Source: a virus
Length of the DNA stretch: 34,771 bases
Reading direction: 5' to 3' (one strand)
Virus record (IMG/VR): IMGVR_UViG_3300017724_000027
Span: 1 to 34,771 of that record
In this document: positions 1 through 6,938 of the stretch, one piece after another
Position numbering within the stretch: the first letter of the stretch is position 1
Layout: the number at the start of each line of letters is the position of its first letter
Notes under the pieces: model-generated
What the model was told of the DNA's origin: nothing
Databases searched by the model: none
What the model saw: the letters and a program-made list of their open reading frames with translations, nothing else
Position numbers and translations under genes: made by a program

Positions 1-2
1 TT

Positions 3-530
3 GAAAAATTATACATTGATTGTCTAAATAGAAATATGTTTGGTAGAAGCCAATACGAAGCAAGAGCAACCGCAGTTGTTTATTATGCTCTAAAAGAGAA
101 CGGAACACCGCACACTATCAAAGATGTATGCGAAGAATTTAGTCCTAATGTTAAATCAGTTAAAAGATTAGTAAGGAAGATTAATCAGTTTCATAGAAAT
201 AGTATTAATTACAAACCGATTAATCCGCAGTATGCTTTGATACAGACATTAGCAAAAATAACAGATGACATGACATTTAGAAATCAATGTATTAGGGTAT
301 TAGAGCATTTTGAAACAGTGGTCTTGAACTCAACCTTCAATAAAGGTAGGTCATACTATGCCTCTATTATTTGGATAGCGGCTAATGTATATGTTAAGGA
401 TAATATTACTAAAGAGAGAATATGTGAGAAAACAGGATTCTCAAGATGGATTGTTTGGAAACAAACAAAAGCAATACTGGATTTAATCGGTGTTGAATTA
501 GTTGAGGAACTAAAAGGAAAGGAATTATAA
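3..530 (+). CDS. tfb: TFIIB-like transcription initiation factor (TFB), 5'-truncated by window edge
   Basis: The reading frame has no stop back to the window edge, so the N-terminus is missing and the first ATG at 36 is probably internal. The visible 175 codons hold parts of two cyclin-fold repeats. The first contains FGRSQYEARATAVVYYA, matching the TFB pattern GRS-x-E-x-x-x-AAA-x-Y that follows the helix before it (LYIDCLNRN here). The second contains RSYYASIIWIAANVY followed by a helix-turn-helix-like segment (TKERICEKTGFSRWIVWKQ), as in the C-terminal TFB repeat that reads the BRE. TFB recruits archaeal RNA polymerase to TATA/BRE promoters, so a viral copy could redirect host polymerase. 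Any zinc ribbon or B-finger would lie outside the window. It overlaps the next gene by one base (TAATG). Confidence 0.75.
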   Translation, partial: EKLYIDCLNRNMFGRSQYEARATAVVYYALKENGTPHTIKDVCEEFSPNVKSVKRLVRKINQFHRNSINYKPINPQYALIQTLAKITDDMTFRNQCIRVLEHFETVVLNSTFNKGRSYYASIIWIAANVYVKDNITKERICEKTGFSRWIVWKQTKAILDLIGVELVEELKGKEL

Positions 531-793
531 TGTTGAATAATAAAAATGGAAAATTGTATGCAGGAGATAAAGAAGTAATCAAAGCCTACGAATCGTTTAG
601 CGGTTGGTATTGGTTTGCTACTGAAATAGAACAAGAAGATTATGGAGGACACCCTCTATATTTTGGCTATGTTCAAGGCTTTGAAAATGAATGGGGTTCT
701 TTTTGGTATGGCGAACTTGAACCACTGATTAAACAAGGCAGAATTTGGGAAATTAAACCAATTGATTTACCCCATGCAGGAAGGAGAGATTAA
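530..793 (+). CDS. DUF2958-like small protein
   Basis: An 87-residue acidic, aromatic-rich protein. The middle has the layout I associate with DUF2958: a WYWFATEIEQED segment, then FGYVQGFENEWGSFWYGELE, where a glycine-rich turn leads to a G-x-F/Y-x-x-x-ELE helix. DUF2958 proteins are found on phages and plasmids and have no established function that I can name. The start overlaps the TFB stop by one base, so the two are probably translationally coupled. No membrane segment, cysteine pair or nucleotide-binding motif is visible. Confidence 0.45.
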   Translation: MLNNKNGKLYAGDKEVIKAYESFSGWYWFATEIEQEDYGGHPLYFGYVQGFENEWGSFWYGELEPLIKQGRIWEIKPIDLPHAGRRD

Positions 794-794
794 T

Positions 795-1031
795 ATGTGG
801 CGAGGAACAGAAGAAGAATTGAAAAAACTAAAAGAGAGCAGACATAGAATAGAAATGATGTTCTTAGAGAATAAAGATAGAATAGTAAAAGAAATAAATC
901 AAATGTATCAAAATGATTTAGAACAGGATATGACTATTCTAAAGAAAGAAGATTGGCTAACTAATTTCTTTATGGAATTATATATGGCTGTTAATATGTT
1001 TAGATTAGAAGAAGAAAGCATGGAGGAATAA
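795..1031 (+). CDS. small charged helical protein
   Basis: 78 residues, starting at the ATG at 795 because AAGGAGAG (781-788) sits just upstream; an in-frame ATG at 762 lies inside the previous gene and has no such signal. The protein is rich in Glu, Lys and Met and should be mostly helical, with a possible short coiled coil in the first half. I do not recognise a family. It lies directly before the ThiF-like gene with a 2-nt gap, so it is co-transcribed with it. It does not end in a Gly-Gly that would suggest a ubiquitin-like partner. Confidence 0.6.
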   Translation: MWRGTEEELKKLKESRHRIEMMFLENKDRIVKEINQMYQNDLEQDMTILKKEDWLTNFFMELYMAVNMFRLEEESMEE

Positions 1032-1033
1032 AA

Positions 1034-1597
1034 ATGAAAAGAAAAATATTAGTAATTGGAGCAGGTGGTATCGGGAGTTTCTTTATACCGCTTTTAGATA
1101 AAGTAGAATTATATGACATAACGGTGGCAGACCCCGATACGGTAGAAACAAAGAATCTACCATATCAAAACTTTAATGTTGATGATGTAAGAGAGAATAA
1201 AGCAAAGGTCATGTATAACAAACATAAGAGTGTTGGGAACTGTAAACCCTATCCTATTCTAACTGAAAAACAAATGCAAGGATATGACTTGGTTATTTGT
1301 TGTGTAGATAACTTAGGCGTTAGAAAGACCTTATACAACACAAGTGTTAAATGGCTTGATTTACGAGCGCAAGGCAGGAATGCCGCTTTAGTAAGTTATA
1401 AGGCCGACCCGAAAATGTATGATATGCTTTTAGCGGGTGAAGAACGGTCTTTTTCTTGTCAAGGTGATTCTTGGAATGGTTCAAATGAGGGAGTTCACTT
1501 TATGCAAGTTGCTATTGCAGGAATGGGCGCACAATGGACTCAAAGATGGTTTCAAAATAATGATGAAGTTAGAGATTATATGGTGGTGAATCTATGA
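1034..1597 (+). CDS. ThiF/MoeB/E1-like adenylating enzyme
   Basis: A 187-residue Rossmann protein with the nucleotide-binding loop GAGGIGS at residues 9-15, the acidic pair DPD at 33-35, Asn41, and the later strand LVICCVDNLGVRKTLYN, which matches the E1/ThiF pattern C-x-D-N-x-x-x-R. Family members adenylate the C-terminal carboxylate of ubiquitin-like or sulfur-carrier proteins. The usual Arg after the Asn (NLxRQ) is Tyr here (NLPYQ), so activity may be altered. A cysteine in the segment SFSCQGD is a possible acceptor. It is shorter than cellular MoeB (about 250 residues). The JAMM protease-like gene two genes downstream suggests the two act on the same conjugate, but I found no obvious ubiquitin-like protein or E2 nearby. 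Confidence 0.8.
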   Translation: MKRKILVIGAGGIGSFFIPLLDKVELYDITVADPDTVETKNLPYQNFNVDDVRENKAKVMYNKHKSVGNCKPYPILTEKQMQGYDLVICCVDNLGVRKTLYNTSVKWLDLRAQGRNAALVSYKADPKMYDMLLAGEERSFSCQGDSWNGSNEGVHFMQVAIAGMGAQWTQRWFQNNDEVRDYMVVNL

Positions 1598-2733
1598 GTT
1601 GGTTAAGTAAATGGTCTAATGAAGAAATAGCATATGTTGTTTCAGCATCAGCAAGGAGCGTATCTTGGGATAAAATGGCGAGAAACTTTAACAGAAAGTT
1701 TGACACAACTGTTTCGGGCAACACTCTAAAAAAGTTATATAGAGTTTTAACTGAAAACAATACTTATACTCAAGAAGAAGTTGATTTTATACATAAGTGC
1801 CATCATAATCTTATGACTGAAAAACAAACCGTCATGGCTTACAGTGAAGTATTTGGTAAGCCTCTTGACCGTAAAAGATGGAAAGGACTTTTGGTTTCAA
1901 CTCCATCAAAAGAAATTCAAGAGATAGTAAAGTCTCAAAAAGAAAATAAAAATAAGGAAGTGAAAAATATGAAAAGAAGTAAATATACGAAAGAAGAAAT
2001 TAAACAAATAAAGGCTTGTAGAAGTGCAAAGGAAGCAAGAGTTCTTGCACAGTCATTTGGCAGAAACCCTCCGGCAGTTGAACGCCAATGGTATATTGTT
2101 AGAAATAAACCAAAAAGCAATTCTAAGAAAGAAAAACAAATGCGAACTGTTACCGCTAAATTGCTAAAAGCCGGATTATCTAATAATAATGGCTATTCAA
2201 AGAAACAAAGAGAACTGCTTGGCCTCGATTATTGGCCTCCAAGAAGATTTGATATGGAATCTAAAATTGGTGATAAGATAACAAAGAAAGATGCAGAAAA
2301 ATTTGTAGCATTAAAGAATGCTCATATTAAAAATATGGGAACAAGAAAGAAAAGAAGTGAATCAAAGTATTTAGATGTAGAAACAGTAAATCGTTCTATT
2401 GTCGTAGAACCTAAGAAATCTAAAAAGGTTTTTTGGACTGACGAAGAAGATTTTGATATTCTTTGTAATTTTTATGAATTATCAATAGATGAAGCAAGAG
2501 AGAAATTCAATAAATCTTATGCTGAAATAGCAGGTAGATTAGAATACATCGTTGATAGCACAGAACCCCGACACCATTCAATGCTTATAGAAGCCTCTAA
2601 GGTCATTAACAAGCGTAAGGCTAAGTCGGCCAAGCCGTCAAAACCAAGCCGTAAAGAGCGAAGGAAAGCAAGAAAAGAAGCAAGATTACAGAAGAGACTT
2701 GATAAAATTAAGAAACAACTAAGGAGAGATTAA
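1594..2733 (+). CDS. Myb/SANT-like repeat DNA-binding protein with basic tail
   Basis: A 379-residue, strongly basic protein with four degenerate Myb/SANT-like helix-turn-helix units, each opening with an aromatic-x-(T/S/N)-x-E-E signature: SKWSNEE near residue 5, NTYTQEE near 56, SKYTKEE near 128 and VFWTDEE near 279. Each is followed by helices and a late aromatic residue (for example VERQWYIV near 165). The last 40 residues are Lys/Arg-rich and probably bind nucleic acid. The start overlaps the ThiF-like stop (ATGA). An in-frame ATG at 1969 (Met126) is preceded by AAGGAAGTG, a good Shine-Dalgarno sequence, so a shorter 254-residue form lacking the first two units may also be made. Role unknown; a DNA- or chromatin-binding regulator is plausible. 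Confidence 0.55.
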   Translation: MSWLSKWSNEEIAYVVSASARSVSWDKMARNFNRKFDTTVSGNTLKKLYRVLTENNTYTQEEVDFIHKCHHNLMTEKQTVMAYSEVFGKPLDRKRWKGLLVSTPSKEIQEIVKSQKENKNKEVKNMKRSKYTKEEIKQIKACRSAKEARVLAQSFGRNPPAVERQWYIVRNKPKSNSKKEKQMRTVTAKLLKAGLSNNNGYSKKQRELLGLDYWPPRRFDMESKIGDKITKKDAEKFVALKNAHIKNMGTRKKRSESKYLDVETVNRSIVVEPKKSKKVFWTDEEDFDILCNFYELSIDEAREKFNKSYAEIAGRLEYIVDSTEPRHHSMLIEASKVINKRKAKSAKPSKPSRKERRKARKEARLQKRLDKIKKQLRRD

Positions 2734-2734
2734 A

Positions 2735-3319
2735 ATGAGTAAAATAAAAGACCACTATTTTAAAGAAATTGATAGTGATGATGATGGATATGATAAGTAT
2801 TTAGAAGAAATAGAAGTAGCAAGATTTGATGCTGAACAATATGTTATGTCAGCATATGAAGATATTCTTAAAGAAAGATTAGATGGTGTTCCACATCATG
2901 ATAAAGCATTATTAGAAATGGTAGCATTTCATAATACAGAATTTCATAATGCTATTTGGCATGCTTCAACAGTAATACTACCTAATTTAGAAGTTCAAGT
3001 TGTTATTGATGCAAAGAATGATTGTTATGTTTCATCCGGTTCATCAGGTTTTGTTGATTTTGGTTCTGTTCCTAAAGGAATGAAAATGCCTGTTAGGTGT
3101 TGGATTCATACACACCCATTCGGTAGTGCTTATTTTAGTGGAACAGATATTAGAACTGTATCAATTTGGGAACAACTTATGGAAAGTGCTTATGTTTTAG
3201 GCGGTGAAGGCCACTATGGTTTTTGGGAGAACGATAGACCCAAGCAATTAGATATTTATGTTAAACATGAATTAGAAAGAACCCAAACATGGAATCAATA
3301 TGGAAATGAAGAGGAATGA
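2735..3319 (+). CDS. JAMM/JAB-domain metalloprotease-like protein
   Basis: 194 residues with a complete JAMM zinc motif, His-x-His-Pro-x6-Ser-x-x-Asp, at His125, His127, Ser135 and Asp138 (IHTHPFGSAYFSGTD). JAMM enzymes cleave isopeptide bonds or process the tails of ubiquitin-like proteins; phage relatives also occur in tail-assembly proteins. The catalytic upstream Glu is less certain (a candidate lies in HNTEFHNAIWHAS). The N-terminal 50 residues are acidic and helical. A RadC-type DNA-repair role is unlikely because there is no HhH region. One non-coding base separates it from the SANT-like gene, and it sits in the same operon as the E1-like enzyme, which favours a conjugation/deconjugation pairing. 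Confidence 0.8.
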   Translation: MSKIKDHYFKEIDSDDDGYDKYLEEIEVARFDAEQYVMSAYEDILKERLDGVPHHDKALLEMVAFHNTEFHNAIWHASTVILPNLEVQVVIDAKNDCYVSSGSSGFVDFGSVPKGMKMPVRCWIHTHPFGSAYFSGTDIRTVSIWEQLMESAYVLGGEGHYGFWENDRPKQLDIYVKHELERTQTWNQYGNEEE

Positions 3320-3321
3320 AT

Positions 3322-3588
3322 ATGTATAATAAAAGAAAACAAAAGAAAAAGGAATACGGAGATACGATTGTAGAAGAAGAACCAAAAACTCTTCTTGAAA
3401 GACAAAGAAGGCATCAAGAAAGACACCCTAATGATAAAAACATTAGAAAGGAAGATAAAGGAGTCACTTGGTCTAAAGAAACAGAAAGAGACAAAAGACT
3501 GAAACAGTTTTACAAAACTCATACATCAGTATGGGTTTCCGAAACTGCAAGAGGTTGGGTTGCTTTACCATCGGAGGAAGAGGAATGA
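3322..3588 (+). CDS. small highly charged protein
   Basis: 88 residues, start chosen at the ATG at 3322 because GAGG at 3311-3314 then lies 7 nt upstream; the in-frame ATG at 3316 is only 1 nt from it. The sequence is almost all Lys, Arg and Glu (KRKQKKKEYGD, then RQRRHQERHPNDKN), looks disordered, and ends in an acidic EEEE tail after a Trp-containing patch. No family recognised. It overlaps the GroES-like gene by four bases (ATGA). Confidence 0.55.
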   Translation: MYNKRKQKKKEYGDTIVEEEPKTLLERQRRHQERHPNDKNIRKEDKGVTWSKETERDKRLKQFYKTHTSVWVSETARGWVALPSEEEE

Positions 3589-3833
3589 AGGCTATTGGAG
3601 ATTATTGCATAATTAAACTTGAGAACTCAACTTCTTCAAGTGGTATTCAAATTAAAACTGATGGAAGAGGGCTTGTTGTTTCATGTCCTAAATATCCCGA
3701 ATTAGAAGGTCAAGAAGTTCTATTTGATGATAGACATAGATTTCCAACTCATGAAGATATGATTTTTGTTCCAACGGAAAACTTGTTGGGAGTATTTTCT
3801 AAAACAAAACAAACTAAGTTGGTGAAAGAATGA
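3585..3833 (+). CDS. groS-like: GroES-like co-chaperonin (Cpn10 fold)
   Basis: 82 residues from the ATG at 3585, which has GGAGGAAGAGGA just upstream; a longer in-frame start at 3531 lies inside the previous gene. The sequence follows the Cpn10 pattern: MKAIGDYCIIKLE for the first strand, then a flexible loop NSTSSSGIQIK that matches the GroES mobile loop (Ser/Gly-rich with an Ile-Val-Leu-like tripeptide, here I-Q-I). A GRGLVVSCP strand, GQEVLFDD and a final MIFVPTENLLGVF strand follow. Cellular GroES is about 97 residues; the roof-loop region is shortened. It would cap the GroEL-type chaperonin encoded 150 bases downstream, as T4 gp31 caps host GroEL. The domain is inferred from pattern, and the neighbour supports it strongly. 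Confidence 0.72.
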   Translation: MKAIGDYCIIKLENSTSSSGIQIKTDGRGLVVSCPKYPELEGQEVLFDDRHRFPTHEDMIFVPTENLLGVFSKTKQTKLVKE

Positions 3834-3988
3834 AGCAGATAAATATTGATTCATTACCATTTACAGAACAACAATGGAGTTTTATAATGAAGATGAGAGA
3901 CGACTTAAATATGACAACAAATGAGATTCTTGTTTATTTACTACAAGAAGGAATTAAAGAAACCCAATACAGGAGAGGAAAAGAATGA
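3830..3988 (+). CDS. 52-residue protein, ribbon-helix-helix-like
   Basis: This short ORF starts at the ATG overlapping the GroES-like stop (ATGA) and its own stop overlaps the chaperonin start (ATGA), which argues that it is real. It reads MKQINIDSLPFTEQQ, a short strand, followed by two helices (QWSFIMKMRDDLNM and TNEILVYLLQEGIKE). This is the length and layout of a ribbon-helix-helix DNA-binding protein such as an Arc/MetJ-type repressor. Its position between the two chaperonin genes suggests a regulator or simply a passenger. Function not established. Confidence 0.5.
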   Translation: MKQINIDSLPFTEQQWSFIMKMRDDLNMTTNEILVYLLQEGIKETQYRRGKE

Positions 3989-5529
3989 TATTAAATGACC
4001 ATATAGAAGTTAAAAGAAAATTATTAGAAGGAATTAATTTAGTTGCTAATACTGTAAAACCTACACTTGGCCCACAAGCCAAAACAGTTATACTACAAGG
4101 TAATCCTCCTATTATCATTAATGATGGAGTTACTATTACAAAGTATATTTCTCACGAAGACCCTTATATTCAAATGGGGGTTCAATTAGTTCAAAACTTA
4201 GCAAGTAAAGCACAAGATAATTCGGGCGATGGAACTACTACTGCTTGTATTTTAGCACAGGCTTTTTGTAATAATTTGGTTGAGTTTGGAGAAGATAAAT
4301 CAATCCATGATTTTAATGTCTTGGTTAGTGAACTAAGAGATAAGATGATTAATCATTTAGATGAGCATGTTATTGAAGTAGATAATGATGATATTCTAAA
4401 TGTTGCTACAATAGCGGCAAACAATGACAGGCATCTTGGTAGTCTAATCAAAGGAGCAATTGATGAAGTCGGAAGAGACGGTATTATCACCGTTGAAGAA
4501 TCTAACAATTATAATACAGAAATTGAGATTAGAAAAGGTATGGAAATCAATGAAGGCTATCTAAGTCATTTGATGTGCAATACTGAAAATGGCCGTGTTG
4601 AGTTTGATAATCCATTGGTGTTTATGTCTAATGTTTCTATTAGAAAGTTTAGCGATATTATGCCACTATTGGAATTTAGTTCAGCAAACAACCGACCCCT
4701 TGTTATTTTCTGTAAAGGGTTTGATGGTTCAGCCATGAATAATTTAGTTATGAATCTTTTACAAAAGACTATTCAATGTGCAGTTGTTCTTTCACCTAAT
4801 TTTGGTGATGAACAAATAAATGAATTAGGAGATATGGCTTGTGCATTAGGTGGAAGAGTTTTTGTTGAAGAAAGCAAAGACGACCCTAAAGTTTTCACAC
4901 TTTTAGATTTAGGAACTTGTAAGAAAGTATCTATTACTAAGGAATCAACCACCTTTATTGGAACAAATGAAGAAAAACAACATGAAGTTCTAAGTAGAAT
5001 TGAAACGCTTAAGAAACAGGCGAAAGATGTTAAAGGACATGAATCATCAAGAATCAAAAGCAGAATAGCGAAACTTAGCGGTGGAGTTGCTACAATTAGA
5101 ATTGGTGCTTCTTCATCTATTGAAATGCGAGAAACTAAAGAAAGACTTGATGATGCTTTACATGCAACAAAGGCCGCATTAGAAGAAGGCATTGTTGTTG
5201 GTGGAGGAACATTATATGCTTCATTATCCAAAGACGAAACATTACCTAAATGGTTTAGAAGTTCTTTAATTAGACCAATGCTAACCTTAGTTGAGAATAG
5301 CGGAGATATAAAGTTTATAGGAGAAGTTGGTAGCGTAAGCAGTTTAGAGAATATAATTAATGTTTCTTCCGGTATGGGCTACAATGCTCTTACTAATAAA
5401 ATAGAAAACTTAGAAGAAGCAGGAGTCTTTGACCCATATAAGGTAGTTAAGAATAGTTTCTTAGCGGCATTATCAATAGCGTCTTTATTCTATTCGACAG
5501 ATGTAGCAGTATTATTACCGGAGGCTTAA
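3985..5529 (+). CDS. groL-like: Group I chaperonin, GroEL/Hsp60 type
   Basis: 514 residues aligning by eye along the length of GroEL. The equatorial ATP-site elements are present: VKPTLGPQAKTVIL (24-37), INDGVT with Asp47 (GroEL Asp52), SGDGTTTA with Asp82 (GroEL Asp87), and near the C-terminus ERLDDALHATKAALEEGIVV followed by GGG, which keeps the catalytic Asp of GroEL position 398. The hinge segment RDGIITVEES and GYLS are also GroEL-like. It is therefore group I, not the archaeal thermosome. The Gly-Gly-Met tail of GroEL is absent; the protein ends LLPEA. It should form a folding ring with the adjacent GroES-like cap, perhaps for capsid or tail proteins. The start has an AGGAGAGG signal and overlaps the previous stop. 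Confidence 0.93.
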   Translation: MILNDHIEVKRKLLEGINLVANTVKPTLGPQAKTVILQGNPPIIINDGVTITKYISHEDPYIQMGVQLVQNLASKAQDNSGDGTTTACILAQAFCNNLVEFGEDKSIHDFNVLVSELRDKMINHLDEHVIEVDNDDILNVATIAANNDRHLGSLIKGAIDEVGRDGIITVEESNNYNTEIEIRKGMEINEGYLSHLMCNTENGRVEFDNPLVFMSNVSIRKFSDIMPLLEFSSANNRPLVIFCKGFDGSAMNNLVMNLLQKTIQCAVVLSPNFGDEQINELGDMACALGGRVFVEESKDDPKVFTLLDLGTCKKVSITKESTTFIGTNEEKQHEVLSRIETLKKQAKDVKGHESSRIKSRIAKLSGGVATIRIGASSSIEMRETKERLDDALHATKAALEEGIVVGGGTLYASLSKDETLPKWFRSSLIRPMLTLVENSGDIKFIGEVGSVSSLENIINVSSGMGYNALTNKIENLEEAGVFDPYKVVKNSFLAALSIASLFYSTDVAVLLPEA

Positions 5530-5531
5530 GT

Positions 5532-5636
5532 ATGGAAAAAGAAATTGTAAGAATGACTACTGTTTATTCCGATGGTTCAATGATTATTCTTGTAAAAGAC
5601 GGGAATGTATTTAGAATTGAACGGAGGAACAAATAA
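5532..5636 (+). CDS. 34-residue beta-rich microprotein
   Basis: ATG at 5532, two bases after the chaperonin stop, running to a TAA that overlaps the next ATG by one base. It reads as alternating strands (KEIVRMTTVYSDGSMIILV, then a GNVFRIERR strand), suggesting a small beta sheet. The Shine-Dalgarno sequence is probably GGAGG inside the end of the chaperonin gene. No family recognised; the tight coupling is the main evidence. Confidence 0.45.
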   Translation: MEKEIVRMTTVYSDGSMIILVKDGNVFRIERRNK

Positions 5637-5737
5637 TGGACTGTTCAAGATGTAAAAGGCGTATAAGAACAACAGATGCTTATTATGTAAAACGGTATGG
5701 TGTATGTGAAAAGTGCATAAAGGTGATGAGAAAATGA
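5636..5737 (+). CDS. 33-residue zinc-ribbon microprotein
   Basis: Starts at an ATG overlapping the previous TAA, preceded by CGGAGGAAC. It holds two cysteine knuckles, CSRC near residue 3 and CEKC near 24, spaced as in a minimal zinc ribbon, with basic residues between them (KRRIRTTDAYYVKRYG). Its stop overlaps the next start (ATGA). It could bind nucleic acid or a protein partner; nothing more specific can be said. Confidence 0.55.
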   Translation: MDCSRCKRRIRTTDAYYVKRYGVCEKCIKVMRK

Positions 5738-6132
5738 AAAAGAAAGCAATAACAGTTAATTTACCTGCACCGCATAAAGCAAGAGTAAAATGCCCTATTT
5801 GTTTAGGAAATAAATGTAATGTTTGTAAAATGACAGGTGAATTAGCAATTGAAGTTGCACCGAAAATTCCAATTCAAAGAGCGCATATCATAAAATATGT
5901 TGCCGAAAACATACATGAGGTTGCTCAAGAATTAACTCTTAAGTGGGGATTAGTTCCTAAAATAAATACTAAAGAAGTTATAGAAGTAAATAGCGGTCAA
6001 TACGAAGTGGTTCAAGTTTCTTCATTAGGAGGCGCATGTTGGATAGTTAATCGTATAGATGAATTAGATACGCCAAGATACTTTACATCAAGACAAGATT
6101 TAGATAAATTCAAACAGGGGTGGATGAATTGA
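5734..6132 (+). CDS. zinc-finger protein of unknown function
   Basis: 132 residues from the ATG at 5734, which has AAGGTGATGAG upstream; an ATG at 5713 lies inside the preceding microprotein. Residues about 19-35 form a compact C-x2-C-x4-C-x2-C module (CPICLGNKCNVCKMTGE), like the DnaJ/CxxCxGxG type of zinc knuckle. The rest is a helical segment (HIIKYVAENIHEVAQEL) and a C-terminal beta region ending in a helix (SRQDLDKFKQGW). No enzyme motif is visible. Confidence 0.6.
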   Translation: MKKKAITVNLPAPHKARVKCPICLGNKCNVCKMTGELAIEVAPKIPIQRAHIIKYVAENIHEVAQELTLKWGLVPKINTKEVIEVNSGQYEVVQVSSLGGACWIVNRIDELDTPRYFTSRQDLDKFKQGWMN

Positions 6133-6329
6133 CCGATGAGTTTGAAGTTATTGGAACAATTATCCGTGATGATAGCATGGAGTGTAAAATTAAAAAAGGT
6201 AAATATTGGAATATCGAAGTCTTGGATATTCGATGGTTTAAAGATAATAAACCAACAAATAAGGGTGTTCGGTTGAACATGGAAGAAGCAAAATTATTAT
6301 TACAAATATTAGGGAGAGAAATAGAATGA
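6129..6329 (+). CDS. PC4/Sub1-like ssDNA-binding coactivator protein
   Basis: 66 residues if started at TTG 6129, which forms a TTGA overlap with the previous stop and lies 8 nt after GGGG; a GTG at 6120 is in frame but sits on that Shine-Dalgarno sequence. The C-terminal half resembles the PC4 core: YWNIEVLDIRWFKD, then KPTNKGVRLNMEEAKLLLQIL, matching the PC4 pattern D-I-R-x-(F/Y)-...-P-x-x-KG-(I/V)-x-L followed by a helix. PC4 proteins bind ssDNA as dimers and act in transcription and repair, and are rare in archaea. Here it would be a second viral transcription or ssDNA factor beside TFB. The family call rests on this pattern alone. Confidence 0.55.
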   Translation: MTDEFEVIGTIIRDDSMECKIKKGKYWNIEVLDIRWFKDNKPTNKGVRLNMEEAKLLLQILGREIE

Positions 6330-6592
6330 GAAGAATTAGTGAAGTTCAAGCAAAAAAGAGTTTGAAGAAAGCAAACGGAGATAGACAGTATGGGCATGGT
6401 TCAGTAGATTTATTCATTAACTGTTCAGCAGATTTAATGGATTTATTTGCACAGTATTTAGAAAGTCAAATGACTGTTCCACCAAGAAAGGGAGCAGGAA
6501 GTAGAGTTCAAAGACTTCATGTTGAATTAGCATACAGTAGATTTTACAAAACATTGAGAGATTTTATGGATGGTGAAAAAGATGAACAATAA
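6326..6592 (+). CDS. 88-residue basic helical protein
   Basis: Starts at an ATG overlapping the previous stop (ATGA) with GGGAGAG upstream. The N-terminus is basic (RRISEVQAKKSLKKANGDR); the middle is a helix (CSADLMDLFAQYLESQM) and the C-terminus another (RLHVELAYSRFYKTLRDFMDG). No family recognised; a nucleic-acid or replisome accessory role is possible from its basic character and neighbourhood. The end overlaps the next gene by 11 bases. Confidence 0.55.
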   Translation: MRRISEVQAKKSLKKANGDRQYGHGSVDLFINCSADLMDLFAQYLESQMTVPPRKGAGSRVQRLHVELAYSRFYKTLRDFMDGEKDEQ

Positions 6593-6938
6593 ATTATTTT
6601 TAATAACAACAAATGATAAGAAGTTTGATGAATGGGCTAAGAAACAAAAGAAAGCACTTAATGATGTTGAATTAGAACATTTTAATATGGGATATGCAGG
6701 TATCGCTAAAGGTAATTACTTAGCAAGAGCCTCTTTTGTTTGTTATTGGGAGATTTATTCCCATAACGATTTAGCAAGATTAGCACCTGCTATTACTCAA
6801 GCAACTTTTATTCATATGATGCACCGCTTTATTGAAAGAGGTAATCAAGAGGAAATACATACCATACAACAAATTATGGCTAACTTCTTGAGATTGCTTC
6901 AAAGATTAGATGGGGAAGAATCAAATGAAGAAGAATGA
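6582..6938 (+). CDS. 118-residue helical protein
   Basis: Start chosen at ATG 6582, which follows GGATGGTG at a normal distance; an ATG at 6570 is in frame but closer to that signal. An N-terminal strand (LFLITTNDKKFDEWAKK) is followed by several helices, with aromatic residues in the middle (FVCYWEIYSHNDLARLAPAI) and an acidic tail. No recognised motif. It overlaps the next gene by 14 bases. Confidence 0.55.
   Translation: MNNKLFLITTNDKKFDEWAKKQKKALNDVELEHFNMGYAGIAKGNYLARASFVCYWEIYSHNDLARLAPAITQATFIHMMHRFIERGNQEEIHTIQQIMANFLRLLQRLDGEESNEEE

Noticed and set aside
530-3588. A small ubiquitin-like protein as partner for the E1/JAMM pair
   Set aside because: None of the small ORFs shows a beta-grasp pattern or a C-terminal Gly-Gly by eye; a structural search is needed.
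4773-5231. 152-residue open frame on the minus strand
   Set aside because: Lies wholly inside the clearly coding chaperonin gene; Ser/Leu-rich antisense reading with no family features.
3985-5529. Thermosome (group II chaperonin) annotation
   Set aside because: The ITVEES, DALHATKAALEEG and SGDGTTTA segments and the GroES-like neighbour match group I GroEL.
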